Made by a program: the position numbers and the translations under genes
Notes under the pieces: generated by a model
Told to the model about the DNA's origin: nothing
The model's database searches: none
Seen by the model: the letters and a program-made list of their open reading frames with translations, nothing else
Part shown: in pieces, positions 17,386 to 24,746 of the stretch
Layout of the letters: the number at the start of each line of letters is the position of its first letter
Numbering within the stretch: position 1 is the stretch's first letter
Assembly (NCBI GenBank): GCA_029560805.1
Contig: JAKQKE010000159.1
Coordinates: 1 to 33,107 of the forward strand
DNA length: 33,107 bases
From: Spirochaetota bacterium
Lineage (GTDB): Bacteria > Spirochaetota > Spirochaetia > Treponematales > UBA12059
Reading direction: 5' to 3'

Positions 17386-18945
17386 ATGAAACGTTTCGCC
17401 TTGGTACTGGCAGTGGTCGCCGCCATCTTCGCGGTCGGCTGCGTCAGCCAGCCCGCGGCTCCGGCCGGCGGAGAGGTCAAGATAGCCGTTCTGCACGTGA
17501 ACGACACCCACGGTCACCCGATCGCCTTCGCCAATAGCCCGCACCTCGCGGTCGGCGGCCTGCCCGCCATGGCCATGTTCGTCGGCCAGACCCGCGCCGA
17601 GTACGACAACGTGCTCGTTCTTGACGCCGGCGACTATAACACCGGCCTCTCGGAGTCGAATTTCTTCAAGGCCGAGCCGGACGTCGTCGGCCGCAACATG
17701 ATCGGCTTCGACGCAGTCGCCCTCGGCAACCACGAGTTCGACAACGAGATCTCCGTGCTCGAGGCCCAGAAGGCCCTCGCCGAGTTCCCGATGATCTCCG
17801 CCAACGTCAAGACCAAGGCCGGCGCCTATGTCGCTGACGCTCCGTATATCGTCAAGGAATTCCAGGGCGTCAAGGTCGGCATCTTCGGCCTGATCACCAA
17901 GGAAGCCGAGACCGTCGGCAACCCGGCCATCGTCAAGGACCTCGTGTTCGCCGACGAGATCGAGACCGCCAAGGAAATGGTCAAGATCCTCCGCGAGAAG
18001 GAGAAGGTCGACGTCGTGGTCGCCCTCGTCCACCTCGGCATGGACGACGTCTACGTGCCCGGCTCCAAGGGCCTCGCCGCGGCCGTCTCAGGCATCGACC
18101 TGATCGTCGATGGCCACAGCCACACCCTGCCCGCGGCCCCGGTCGTGGTCAACGGCACCCCGATCGTCCAGGCCGGCCAGTGGGGCATGCAGGTCGGCAA
18201 GGGCGTCCTGACCGTTAAGGACGGCAAGGTCGCCGCCTTCGACTGGGAAGCCGTCACCATCAACCATAACGACAAGGACAAGCGGCCGGTCGGCCCGCAG
18301 TTCGAGCAGCACCCGCTCATCCAGCCCGTGCTGTCCGACTACGCCGACAGGGTAGAGGGCCTGCTCAAGGAGAAGATCGGCGTAGCCGCCGCTGCCTTCC
18401 CGAACGCGATGACCCGCAAGGCCGAGACCGCCATCGGCGACCTCGTCACCGACGCGATGAAGTTCATCACCAAGGCCCAGGGCGTCGACTTCGCCATGAA
18501 CAACGGCGGCGGCATCCGCGCCGACCTGCCCGCCGGCGACGTCACCCTCAAGTCGATCTACACGGTGCTGCCCTTCGACAACTCCGTCACGGTCATCAAG
18601 CTCAAGGGCACCGACGTGCAGGCCATGTTCGACTACATCGCCACCACCATCGGCAAGGGCGCCTACGCCCAGGTCTCCGACGGCGTCAGCTACACGATCA
18701 ACGTGAAGGCCGGCACGTGCGAGAACATCCTCATCGGCGGCAAGCCCCTCGACCCCGCCAAGGTCTACACCATCGCCACCAACTCCTACCTGGCGACCGG
18801 CGGCGACGGCTACGTCATGTTCAAGAACGCGCTGTCCTCCTACGAGACCAGCATGTTCCAGCGCGACGCCCTCATCGCCTACGTCCGCCAGCTCGGCAAG
18901 GACCTGACCCCGGTCATCGCCGGCCGCGTCACCATCGTCGAGTAA
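17386..18945 (+). CDS. 5'-nucleotidase / UshA-type metallophosphatase lipoprotein
   Basis: The 519-residue lipoprotein (lipobox AVGC, Cys19) has the two-domain UshA layout. The N-terminal calcineurin-like domain has the metal motifs LHVNDTHGH, DAGDYNTG, GNHEFD, VHLGMD and DGHSH. The C-terminal substrate domain has NNGGGIRAD, TVLPFDNSV and YLATGGDGY. Such enzymes remove phosphate from nucleotides or UDP-sugars outside the cytoplasm to feed nucleoside and phosphate uptake. Codon choice is much stricter than in its neighbours (almost only C-ending Ile, Val, Gly and Arg codons, hardly any ATA or AGG), which suggests very high expression. It has a strong Shine-Dalgarno and a classic terminator, so it is a single-gene unit. 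Confidence 0.95.
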   Translation: MKRFALVLAVVAAIFAVGCVSQPAAPAGGEVKIAVLHVNDTHGHPIAFANSPHLAVGGLPAMAMFVGQTRAEYDNVLVLDAGDYNTGLSESNFFKAEPDVVGRNMIGFDAVALGNHEFDNEISVLEAQKALAEFPMISANVKTKAGAYVADAPYIVKEFQGVKVGIFGLITKEAETVGNPAIVKDLVFADEIETAKEMVKILREKEKVDVVVALVHLGMDDVYVPGSKGLAAAVSGIDLIVDGHSHTLPAAPVVVNGTPIVQAGQWGMQVGKGVLTVKDGKVAAFDWEAVTINHNDKDKRPVGPQFEQHPLIQPVLSDYADRVEGLLKEKIGVAAAAFPNAMTRKAETAIGDLVTDAMKFITKAQGVDFAMNNGGGIRADLPAGDVTLKSIYTVLPFDNSVTVIKLKGTDVQAMFDYIATTIGKGAYAQVSDGVSYTINVKAGTCENILIGGKPLDPAKVYTIATNSYLATGGDGYVMFKNALSSYETSMFQRDALIAYVRQLGKDLTPVIAGRVTIVE

Positions 18946-18974
18946 TTCCAGGTCGACGATAGACTTCGTATGAT

Positions 18975-19003
18975 AAGGCCGCCCCTCGGGGCGGCCTTCT
19001 TTT
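18975..19003 (+). terminator. Rho-independent terminator of the 5'-nucleotidase gene
   Basis: An 11-bp perfect stem (18975-18985 with 18988-18998), effectively closing on a CTCG loop, is followed by CTTTT. It lies 29 bp after the stop codon. Confidence 0.92.
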
Positions 19004-19123
19004 CGTCCATGGCGCGGCGTCGGCTTCGTCGCTAGCCCGGGGCGCGCCTCGACATGCACGGAGCATGCCGTCGGCGCTCCCCGGGCGTCGCTCCTCGCCG
19101 TCATCCACGCCATGGACGAAAAG
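18999..19123. repeat. 125-bp element bounded by 16-bp perfect inverted repeats
   Basis: CTTTTCGTCCATGGCG (18999-19014) is repeated exactly in inverse orientation at 19108-19123. Inside, a second imperfect inverted repeat pairs the region around 19033-19055 with the region around 19067-19087 (both hold CCCGGGG/CCCCGGG and a GCATGC-like end). The whole could fold into one long branched stem. The left arm overlaps the T-tract of the terminator. No coding frame is convincing. It resembles a REP/MITE-like intergenic element or a structured RNA. Confidence 0.7.
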
Positions 19124-19170
19124 CCCGGTTCATCGGGCGCGGCGGCGGCTTCGCCGCTAGCCCGGGGCGC
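19012..19170. repeat. Pair of 34-bp near-identical direct repeats
   Basis: Positions 19012-19045 and 19137-19170 match at 32 of 34 bases; both begin GCGCGGCG and end GCTAGCCCGGGGCGC. The two differences (T to G at the ninth base, T to C at the eighteenth) turn the second copy into a perfect small hairpin, GCGGC-TTC-GCCGC. A short hairpin GCCCG-GTTCAT-CGGGC (19123-19138) immediately precedes the second copy. Confidence 0.8.
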
Positions 19171-19351
19171 TTATGGTGTCATGAAGCTTGTAGGTGATGC
19201 ACGTGTACCCATTTCTATTGCACCACGGCCATCAGTATGGAGACCCGGCGTCTGCGTACGGGCTATGAGATAGTCGTCATCCGCCTATAGAATGAAACCG
19301 CTAAGATTCGTGACACTAAGATCGGCCTGCTCGTTAGGCGCAGTTCGGTAG
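19171..19351. other. Remainder of a 406-bp intergenic region, no gene seen
   Basis: Between the repeat element and the cobS stop there is a stretch visibly lower in GC than its surroundings. It has no frame with coding character, and no tRNA or riboswitch core is visible. A 7-bp direct repeat CTAAGAT occurs at about 19304 and 19315. I see nothing else in it. Confidence 0.6.
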
Positions 19352-20125
19352 CTAGGCGACGGCGACGGCTAGTAGCAATACGGCCAGCTCGCCGAGCTCG
19401 ACGGCGGCTCCGAGCGCGTCTCCCGAGTAGCCGTCGAGGCGCTTGCCGTACCAATATCCGACGAAGGCCGCCGTGGCCACGGCCGCTAGGCCTCCGGCCA
19501 GCATGGCGGCGGCCGCGCCGATCGGTCCGTAGGCCGCGCCGAACAGTAGCGCGGCCGGCGCAGCCGCCACCGCGTAGCCGACAGTCGATGACACCGGAGA
19601 CGGGCGCCCGATCATGGCGGCGAGGCCGCCGCCCGGGTAAGGCTCGCAGAAGGCCGTTACGAGCATCGAACCGAAGCGTCCGGCGACCGGCGCTAGGCAG
19701 AGGGCGCCCCAAAACACCGGGCCGCCGCGCTCGGCCAGCGCCGTGACGGCGCCGAGCCTCGCCGCCAGGGCGGCGAAACCGGCGAACAGGGCGAACGAGC
19801 CGACGCGAGGATCCTTGAGTACCGTGCGCCTCCGCTCCGCGTCGCCGTTCACGCCGGCGGCGTCGGCCGTATCGAGGAGCCCATCCAGGTGGAACAGGTT
19901 GAAGGCCAGGTATTGGGCGACGATCGAGGCGAGCGCCGCCAGGGGCCCCGGGCCGAAGGCCAGCGAGCCGAGCCAGGCGCCGGCGCAGGCGACGGCCGCC
20001 GCGCATAGCCCGACCAGGGGCATCCAGAATCCAAGTGCGCTATAATCCGGTTCGGAGCGGAGCGGCGCCGGTATCCTGGAGGCTAGGGCGAACGCGCTCA
20101 GGAAGCCGCGCAGGGCCGCCCTCAT
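19352..20125 (-). CDS. cobS: Adenosylcobinamide-GDP ribazoletransferase (cobalamin synthase)
   Basis: The 257-residue integral membrane protein is CobS. It joins adenosylcobinamide-GDP to alpha-ribazole(-phosphate), the last assembly step of cobamide synthesis. The diagnostic acidic motif is present as FHLDGLLDTADA, followed by DPRVGSFALFAGFAAL. Several hydrophobic helices make up the remainder, as expected. The start at ATG 20125 matches the family N-terminus (RAALRGFLSAFALASRIPAP) and overlaps the TGA of the upstream cbiR-like gene as ATGA; the longer frame to 20245 is only read-through of that gene in another frame. It is the last gene of the cassette. Confidence 0.93.
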   Translation of the reverse strand: MRAALRGFLSAFALASRIPAPLRSEPDYSALGFWMPLVGLCAAAVACAGAWLGSLAFGPGPLAALASIVAQYLAFNLFHLDGLLDTADAAGVNGDAERRRTVLKDPRVGSFALFAGFAALAARLGAVTALAERGGPVFWGALCLAPVAGRFGSMLVTAFCEPYPGGGLAAMIGRPSPVSSTVGYAVAAAPAALLFGAAYGPIGAAAAMLAGGLAAVATAAFVGYWYGKRLDGYSGDALGAAVELGELAVLLLAVAVA

Positions 20126-20823
20126 AGAGCGCCCCACGCGTCGCGGAGTACGGCCGATCCCGCCTCGGCCTCGGCCCACGAGAATAGCTCCAGCTCGACA
20201 ATGCCGTCGAAGCCGCGCGCGAACGGGGCTAGCTCGAGTATCCACGGCTCGTCGGCGGCGAAGCCGACGTGGTCGCGCGAGCCGTCGAAGCCGTGGACAT
20301 GGAGCTCGCCGACGCGATCGGCCCGCTCCGCGATCCAGGCGGCCGGGTCGCGCCCCTCGGCGCGTAGGTGCCCCACGTCGGCGCAGACGCGCGGAGGGCC
20401 GTAGTTCGAGTCGGCGGCGGCGGTGTCAGCCGCGTCGAACCTGGCCAGCGTCGTGTTCTCGATCAGGAAGCGATCCGGTCCGTAGCGTCCCCGCCACTCG
20501 TCGAGCAGGGCGACGAAGGCCCGGAGGCCGTCGTCGGCGCGCGGGGGGTGCACGATGAACGCCGACGCGTAGTCCGCCGTGCGTTCGAGCAGCTCCTCGT
20601 GCCCGGGCTCGATGGCGTCGGGCATATGCACCGTGTAGCCGAAGTCTGCCGAGTACGACTCGATCTCCCGGGCCTCGCTACGTAGCATGGCGCGCGCATC
20701 GTCGTCGTAGATGAAGAACAGCAGCTCTACCTGCCGCTGGCTCGTGCGCTCATAGAGGAAACGTAGGTTCTCGACGTAGCTCCCGGGGATCACGTAGGAC
20801 GGCACGGAGACGCGGGAGCTCAT
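20122..20823 (-). CDS. cbiR: Probable cobamide-remodelling phosphodiesterase CbiR (AP endonuclease 2/TIM-barrel superfamily)
   Basis: The 233-residue cytoplasmic protein has the sugar isomerase/AP-endonuclease-2 TIM-barrel pattern. Candidate metal or catalytic residues lie at strand ends: Glu33 (VELLFFIYD), His66, His92 (IVHPP), Glu122 (LIENT), Asp149 and His152 (ADVGHL), His175 and His177 (ELHVHGFDG), Asp184 and His185, and Glu210 (IVELELFSW). The opening SYVIPGSYVENLRFL is what I associate with CbiR, which cleaves the nucleotide-loop phosphodiester of cobamides so that the lower ligand can be exchanged. Its place between cobU and cobS, overlapping each by ATGA, fits that job exactly. Naming rests on family pattern and context; activity is inferred. 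Confidence 0.82.
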   Translation of the reverse strand: MSSRVSVPSYVIPGSYVENLRFLYERTSQRQVELLFFIYDDDARAMLRSEAREIESYSADFGYTVHMPDAIEPGHEELLERTADYASAFIVHPPRADDGLRAFVALLDEWRGRYGPDRFLIENTTLARFDAADTAAADSNYGPPRVCADVGHLRAEGRDPAAWIAERADRVGELHVHGFDGSRDHVGFAADEPWILELAPFARGFDGIVELELFSWAEAEAGSAVLRDAWGAL

Positions 20824-21302
20824 TTGACCTTCATCGGGATCCCCGCGACGAGGAGCTCCACCGAGTCGACGGCGGCGGCCAGCTTGGCGTTGGCGCGCCC
20901 GAGCGCCATGCCGTAGCGGCGGCTCGTCGGGTCGGCGGGGATCACGCCCATGCCTATCTCGTTGGTGACGATGACGATATCGCGCGGCAGGCGCGCGATG
21001 AACCGGTCCAGGATGGGCTCCCAGTCGTCCTCCCTGTCGGCGAAGAAGAGGTTGTTGAGCCACATCGGTACGCAGTCGACGACCATGCGCTCGCGCACCG
21101 CGGCGTCTATGTCTATAGGCTCCTCGACGGTGACGAAATCCGTGGCCCGCTCCGCCCTGTGCCTGCGGATGCGTTCACGCATCTCGTCGTCGAAGGGCGT
21201 AGCCGTCGCCAGGAACCATCGGTCCGGCGCGAAGTCCCTGGCTAGCTCGAGCGCTCGGCTCGACTTGCCCGACTTCACGCCGCCGGTCAGTAGTACTCGC
21301 AT
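20820..21302 (-). CDS. cobU: Adenosylcobinamide kinase / adenosylcobinamide-phosphate guanylyltransferase
   Basis: The 160-residue protein is a CobU/CobP homologue that phosphorylates adenosylcobinamide and then attaches GMP. The P-loop is GGVKSGKS near the N-terminus. The family's FLATATPFDDEMRERIRRHR region carries the guanylylated-histidine motif, followed by VDCVPMWLNNLFF and VTNEIGMGVIP. Length is slightly under the usual 170-185, with a shortened C-terminus. The start codon follows the TetR gene's stop by 44 bp, with no clear Shine-Dalgarno or terminator between. The stop overlaps the cbiR start as ATGA. With cbiR and cobS it forms a salvage and remodelling route; no de novo corrin genes are in view. 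Confidence 0.93.
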   Translation of the reverse strand: MRVLLTGGVKSGKSSRALELARDFAPDRWFLATATPFDDEMRERIRRHRAERATDFVTVEEPIDIDAAVRERMVVDCVPMWLNNLFFADREDDWEPILDRFIARLPRDIVIVTNEIGMGVIPADPTSRRYGMALGRANAKLAAAVDSVELLVAGIPMKVK

Positions 21303-21346
21303 GACTCGACAGTAACGGCCGCTCCCGGGCGCGTCAAGCCGACGGG

Positions 21347-22030
21347 TCAGCGCTTCTTGGCAGCGCCCTTGGTCTTGGCTGGAGCCTTGGCGCCGGACGA
21401 GGCGGCCCGGCCAGGGTTCCTGGCGATAGCCAGGTAGGCCCGAAAGGCTTTCATGCCGTCTCTATGGAGGCTGTAGCCCTCGACGTCGTCGACCCAGGCG
21501 TAGAGTACCTGGTAGAAGAGGCCCAGGGCCGCCGAGGCCAGCGCCGAGGGGTCCGCTCCGGGCAGGAGGCTGCCATCGGCCTTGGCGGACTTGAAGCAGT
21601 CGGTGAAAGCTTCAGCCAGGGAAGCGTACATCCCGGCGTCCTTCTCCTTGAGCCTCGGGTACTGCCTGAAGATCGGGTCGGGCTTGGCGACGACGTACGC
21701 GAAGTCGGCGTTGGCGGCCAGCGAGTCGAATATACGGCTGACGCCGGCCTCGAGCCTGTCCATGCCCGTCGGCTCGTCGCCCTCGAGGCAGGCCGTGAAT
21801 CGCGCGTAGAATAGCGCCGCCACGGCGTGCAACGACTCGAACATGCCGTCGACGCCGTCGAAGTGCCTGAATATGGCGGGTTCGGTCACCCCGGCTCTAC
21901 CGGAGATATTCTTGAGGGTAGCCGAACGGGGGCCCTGTTCACGTATAACGATGGCCGCCGAACGGAGTAGGGACGACTTAGCCTTCGAATACGGCCAATC
22001 GTCGCCGAAAATGGTCTCTTCCTTGCTCAT
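21347..22030 (-). CDS. TetR/AcrR-family transcriptional regulator
   Basis: The 227-residue protein has a TetR DNA-binding domain at about residues 17-65 (LLRSAAIVIREQGPRSATLKNISGRAGVTEPAIFRHFDGVDGM, with helix-turn-helix AGVTEPAIFRHF). It has an all-helical ligand domain of normal length and a Lys/Ala-rich tail that resembles a nonspecific DNA-contacting tail. The ligand is unknown. It is 44 bp upstream of cobU on the same strand and may head that transcript or regulate it, though TetR proteins more often control a divergent gene. A TATAGC -10-like box lies 8 nt before the ATG and no Shine-Dalgarno is seen. Confidence 0.9.
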   Translation of the reverse strand: MSKEETIFGDDWPYSKAKSSLLRSAAIVIREQGPRSATLKNISGRAGVTEPAIFRHFDGVDGMFESLHAVAALFYARFTACLEGDEPTGMDRLEAGVSRIFDSLAANADFAYVVAKPDPIFRQYPRLKEKDAGMYASLAEAFTDCFKSAKADGSLLPGADPSALASAALGLFYQVLYAWVDDVEGYSLHRDGMKAFRAYLAIARNPGRAASSGAKAPAKTKGAAKKR

Positions 22031-22221
22031 GCCGATATGCTATAGACATCCGCGGCGAATGAGAAGCGAGATCGCCACAGTACAGGTACAATTTACTGGT
22101 TCTTTACGAATATCATATTCCTATAGCAACAAAAATGAACGCTCCGCACGGTTCGTCCGCAAGGCCGGGCGACGCCGGCGTGGCGCGGGCCGGTCCCCAA
22201 GGCGGCCGCCCCGCTCCGCGC

Positions 22222-22932
22222 CTAGAGGCTCTCCCCGAGATAGGCCCTACGGACCCCGTCGTCGGCGAGCAGCTCGCGGCCCGGCCCCGACATCGTGATG
22301 CGGCCGGTCTCGAGCACGTAGCCGAAGTCGGCTATCTCGAGGGCCGCCTTGGCGTTCTGCTCGACGAGCAGGATCGTGGTGCCCTCGGCGTTGATGGCCT
22401 TGACGATGTCGAAGATCATCTTGACGATGAGCGGGGCCAATCCGAGCGACGGCTCGTCCATCATCAGGAGCTTGGGGCGGGACATCAGCGCCCGCGCCAC
22501 GGCGAGCATCTGCTGCTCGCCGCCGGACAGGGTGCCGGCCTTCTGCTTGCGGCGCTCTTCGAGCCGCGGGAACAGCGCGTACATGCGTTTCTTATCCGCG
22601 GCCACGCCGACCTTATCGTCGCGCATGAAGGCGCCGAGCTCCAGGTTCTCCTCGGTGCTCAGGTCCGGGAAGATCCTGCGTCCCTCGGGCGCGAGTACCA
22701 CGCCGCGGCGCACGATGTCCCTGGTCGCCAGCCCGGATACGCGCTCCCCGTCCAGGCTGATCGATCCGCCGCTCGGCTTGACCAGGCCGACGACGGACTT
22801 GAGCGTCGTGCTCTTGCCCGCGCCGTTCGCGCCGATCAGCGTGACGATCTTGCCCTCCGGCACTTCGAACGAGATGCCCTGCAGGGCGTGGATGCCGCCG
22901 TAATGTACCGACAGGTCGTCTATCCTGAGCAT
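22222..22932 (-). CDS. livF: Branched-chain amino-acid/amide ABC transporter ATPase, LivF type
   Basis: The 236-residue protein is the LivF-type ATPase of a HAAT-family importer. It has Walker A GANGAGKST, the LivF-typical region VLAPEGRRIFPDLSTEENLELGA, signature LSGGEQQMLAVARAL, Walker B LLMMDEPSLGLAP, and the H-loop region LLVEQNAKAALEIAD (Gln-Asn in place of His, usual for LivF). It powers import together with LivG. The ATG overlaps the livG stop by one base (TGATG). It is the last gene of the liv operon; no clear terminator follows in the AT-rich stretch down to the TetR gene. Confidence 0.95.
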   Translation of the reverse strand: MLRIDDLSVHYGGIHALQGISFEVPEGKIVTLIGANGAGKSTTLKSVVGLVKPSGGSISLDGERVSGLATRDIVRRGVVLAPEGRRIFPDLSTEENLELGAFMRDDKVGVAADKKRMYALFPRLEERRKQKAGTLSGGEQQMLAVARALMSRPKLLMMDEPSLGLAPLIVKMIFDIVKAINAEGTTILLVEQNAKAALEIADFGYVLETGRITMSGPGRELLADDGVRRAYLGESL

Positions 22933-23687
22933 CAGTCCACCCCCAGATAGGCTTCGATGACCTTGGGATCGCGGCGGATCTCGTCGGGAGTCCCGTGGGC
23001 TATCGTCACGCCGTAGTCGAGGACGTACATGCGCGTGCAGACGCCCATCACCACCTGCATATGGTGCTCGATCAACAGTATGGTCAGGTCGTAGCGGTCC
23101 CTGATGGAGCCGATGAAGTCCATGAGTTCGAGCGACTCCTGCGGGTTCATGCCCGCTGCCGGCTCGTCGAGCAGGAGGAGCGAAGGCTCGGTGGCCAGCG
23201 CCCGCACTATTTCAAGCCGGCGCTGCTTCCCGTATGGTAGCGACGTGGCCGCCTCGCGCGCCTGGTCGGCCAATCCGACCGACTCGAGCAGCGACATGGC
23301 GAACTCGCGCGAGCGTCGTTCCTTGACGCGGTAGCCGGGCAGATGCAGCGTCGAGGCGAACACCCCGACGTCCATCCTAAGGTGGCAGGCGACGAGCACG
23401 TTCTCGAGCACGTCCATGTCCGTCCAGAGCCGTATGTTCTGGAAGGTCCTCGCGATGCCGAGCTTGGTGATCGCGTGGGGCTTCTGGCCGGTGATGTCGC
23501 GGCCCTTGAAGACCACCCGCCCCTCGGTCGGCCTGTAGACGCCGGTGATGGCGTTGAAGGCGGTGGTCTTGCCCGCGCCGTTCGGGCCGATGAGGCCGAC
23601 AATCTCGTTCTTCTGGATCTCGATGTTCAGGTCGGACACGGCGGTCAGGCCGCCAAAGCGCATCGAGACGTCCCTGGTGCTTATCAC
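22932..23687 (-). CDS. livG: Branched-chain amino-acid/amide ABC transporter ATPase, LivG type
   Basis: The 251-residue protein is the LivG-type ATPase: MRFGGLTAVSDLNIEI, Walker A GPNGAGKTT, TGVYRPTEGRVVFKGRDITG, GIARTFQNIRLWTDMDVLENVL with the long LivG insert after it, signature SLPYGKQRRLEIVRAL, Walker B LLLLDEPAAGMNP and LLIEHHMQVVMG. The insertion between Walker A and the signature is typical of LivG. The GTG at 23687 is chosen: GGGAGG lies 6 nt upstream and the codon overlaps the livM stop as GTGA. A longer in-frame start at 23747 would run inside livM. Confidence 0.95.
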   Translation of the reverse strand: MISTRDVSMRFGGLTAVSDLNIEIQKNEIVGLIGPNGAGKTTAFNAITGVYRPTEGRVVFKGRDITGQKPHAITKLGIARTFQNIRLWTDMDVLENVLVACHLRMDVGVFASTLHLPGYRVKERRSREFAMSLLESVGLADQAREAATSLPYGKQRRLEIVRALATEPSLLLLDEPAAGMNPQESLELMDFIGSIRDRYDLTILLIEHHMQVVMGVCTRMYVLDYGVTIAHGTPDEIRRDPKVIEAYLGVD

Positions 23688-24742
23688 GAGCGGCCTCCCG
23701 CGCTCGACGCGCCCTTCCGCCGGAAGATCCCGATGAAGCCGTCCCAATCGAATTCCTTGTTACCCATGAGCCCCCGCTGCCGGTATAGCACGACGATCAT
23801 CAGCAGTATCGAGAAGATGACCATGCGGAGCCCCGGTAGCCCGTTCGTCTTGATGAACAGGAAATTCATGGGCATGTCCAGGAATCGGAGCGCCTCCATC
23901 AGCACGGTGACGACGATGGCTCCTATCACCGAGCCGGTGATCGAGCCGTTACCGCCGAGCACGACGATCAGCAGGATGTTGAAGGTGAGCGTCAGCGTGA
24001 ACATCTTGGGGTCGATGGTTGTTATCATGTGCCCGAGCAGGGCGCCGCCGACGCCGGCCATGAAGCTGGAGATGACGAAGCTCGTCGACTTGACCTTGAA
24101 CACGTTGACGCCCATGGCCTCGGCGGCCACCTCGTCGTCCCGCACCGCCTTCATCGTGCGGCCGTAGCTCGAGCGCACGAGGGCCAGCATGAACACGACC
24201 GATAGGGCCGCTACCGACCAGACCACCCAGGTCGTCGAGTACTTGGTGATGGCCTTGAGGCCCTGGGCACCGTTCGTCAGGCTCTGCGCGTTCGTGATGA
24301 GCACCCGGATGATCTCGGCGAAGCCGAGCGTCGCGATGGCCAGGTAGTCGTCCCTGAGCCGGAGCGCCGGTACGCCGATGACGACGGCGACCAGGCCGGC
24401 GCAGGCCCCGGCGGCCAGGAGGGCCAAAGGGAACGGCAACTGGATGTCGCGCAGGAAGGGCATGATGGGCTCCAGGAAGAAATTCATGTCCTTCTGCGCC
24501 GGGCTCATCGTCAGGAGCGCGCTTACGTACGCGCCGACCGCCATGAAGCCGGCGTGGCCGAGCGAGAAGAGGCCCGTGAACCCGTTGAGCAGGTTGAGCG
24601 ACAGGGCTAGCACGATATAGATGGCCGAGAGGTTGAGTATCCTGACCGAGAATCTGCCGAGCGTCGCGTCGGCCGCGGCAATGGCTCCGACCAAAAGGGC
24701 GAGGCCCGCGAGGGTTAGTAGCGTGTTCCGCTTGATCTTCAT
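23684..24742 (-). CDS. livM: Branched-chain amino-acid/amide ABC transporter permease, LivM type
   Basis: The 352-residue membrane protein has about nine hydrophobic segments and the LivM hallmarks: LNLLNGFTGLFSLGHAGFMAVGAY, PALRLRDDYLAIATLGFAEIIR, MKAVRDDEVAAEAMGVNVFKVK (the cytoplasmic coupling loop), and ILLIVVLGGNGSITGSVIGA. It forms the membrane channel with LivH. A basic C-terminal tail is exposed to the cytoplasm. The start lies 4 nt after the livH stop, and the end overlaps livG. Confidence 0.95.
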   Translation of the reverse strand: MKIKRNTLLTLAGLALLVGAIAAADATLGRFSVRILNLSAIYIVLALSLNLLNGFTGLFSLGHAGFMAVGAYVSALLTMSPAQKDMNFFLEPIMPFLRDIQLPFPLALLAAGACAGLVAVVIGVPALRLRDDYLAIATLGFAEIIRVLITNAQSLTNGAQGLKAITKYSTTWVVWSVAALSVVFMLALVRSSYGRTMKAVRDDEVAAEAMGVNVFKVKSTSFVISSFMAGVGGALLGHMITTIDPKMFTLTLTFNILLIVVLGGNGSITGSVIGAIVVTVLMEALRFLDMPMNFLFIKTNGLPGLRMVIFSILLMIVVLYRQRGLMGNKEFDWDGFIGIFRRKGASSAGGRS

Positions 24743-24746
24743 AGTG

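Noticed and set aside
18088-19113. A long minus-strand frame opposite the 5'-nucleotidase
   Set aside because: It is Asp/Val/Gly/Leu-rich antisense translation of a highly biased gene, with no recognisable domain.
18999-19123. Retron or CRISPR-like unit
   Set aside because: There is no reverse transcriptase nearby, and only two copies of one repeat without regular spacers.
19171-19351. tRNA gene or pseudogene in the lower-GC intergenic stretch
   Set aside because: No T-loop GGTTCGAATCC-like core, cloverleaf stems or coding frame could be found.
20122-21063. Longer version of the CbiR-like protein starting at 21063
   Set aside because: The extra N-terminus lies in cobU read in another frame and is low-complexity Arg/Gln/Gly. 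The ATG at 20823 overlaps the cobU stop and gives the family N-terminus.
21303-22221. Cobalamin riboswitch for the cob genes
   Set aside because: No B12-box core or long structured leader was recognised before cobU (only 44 bp) or before the TetR gene. A covariance-model search would settle it.
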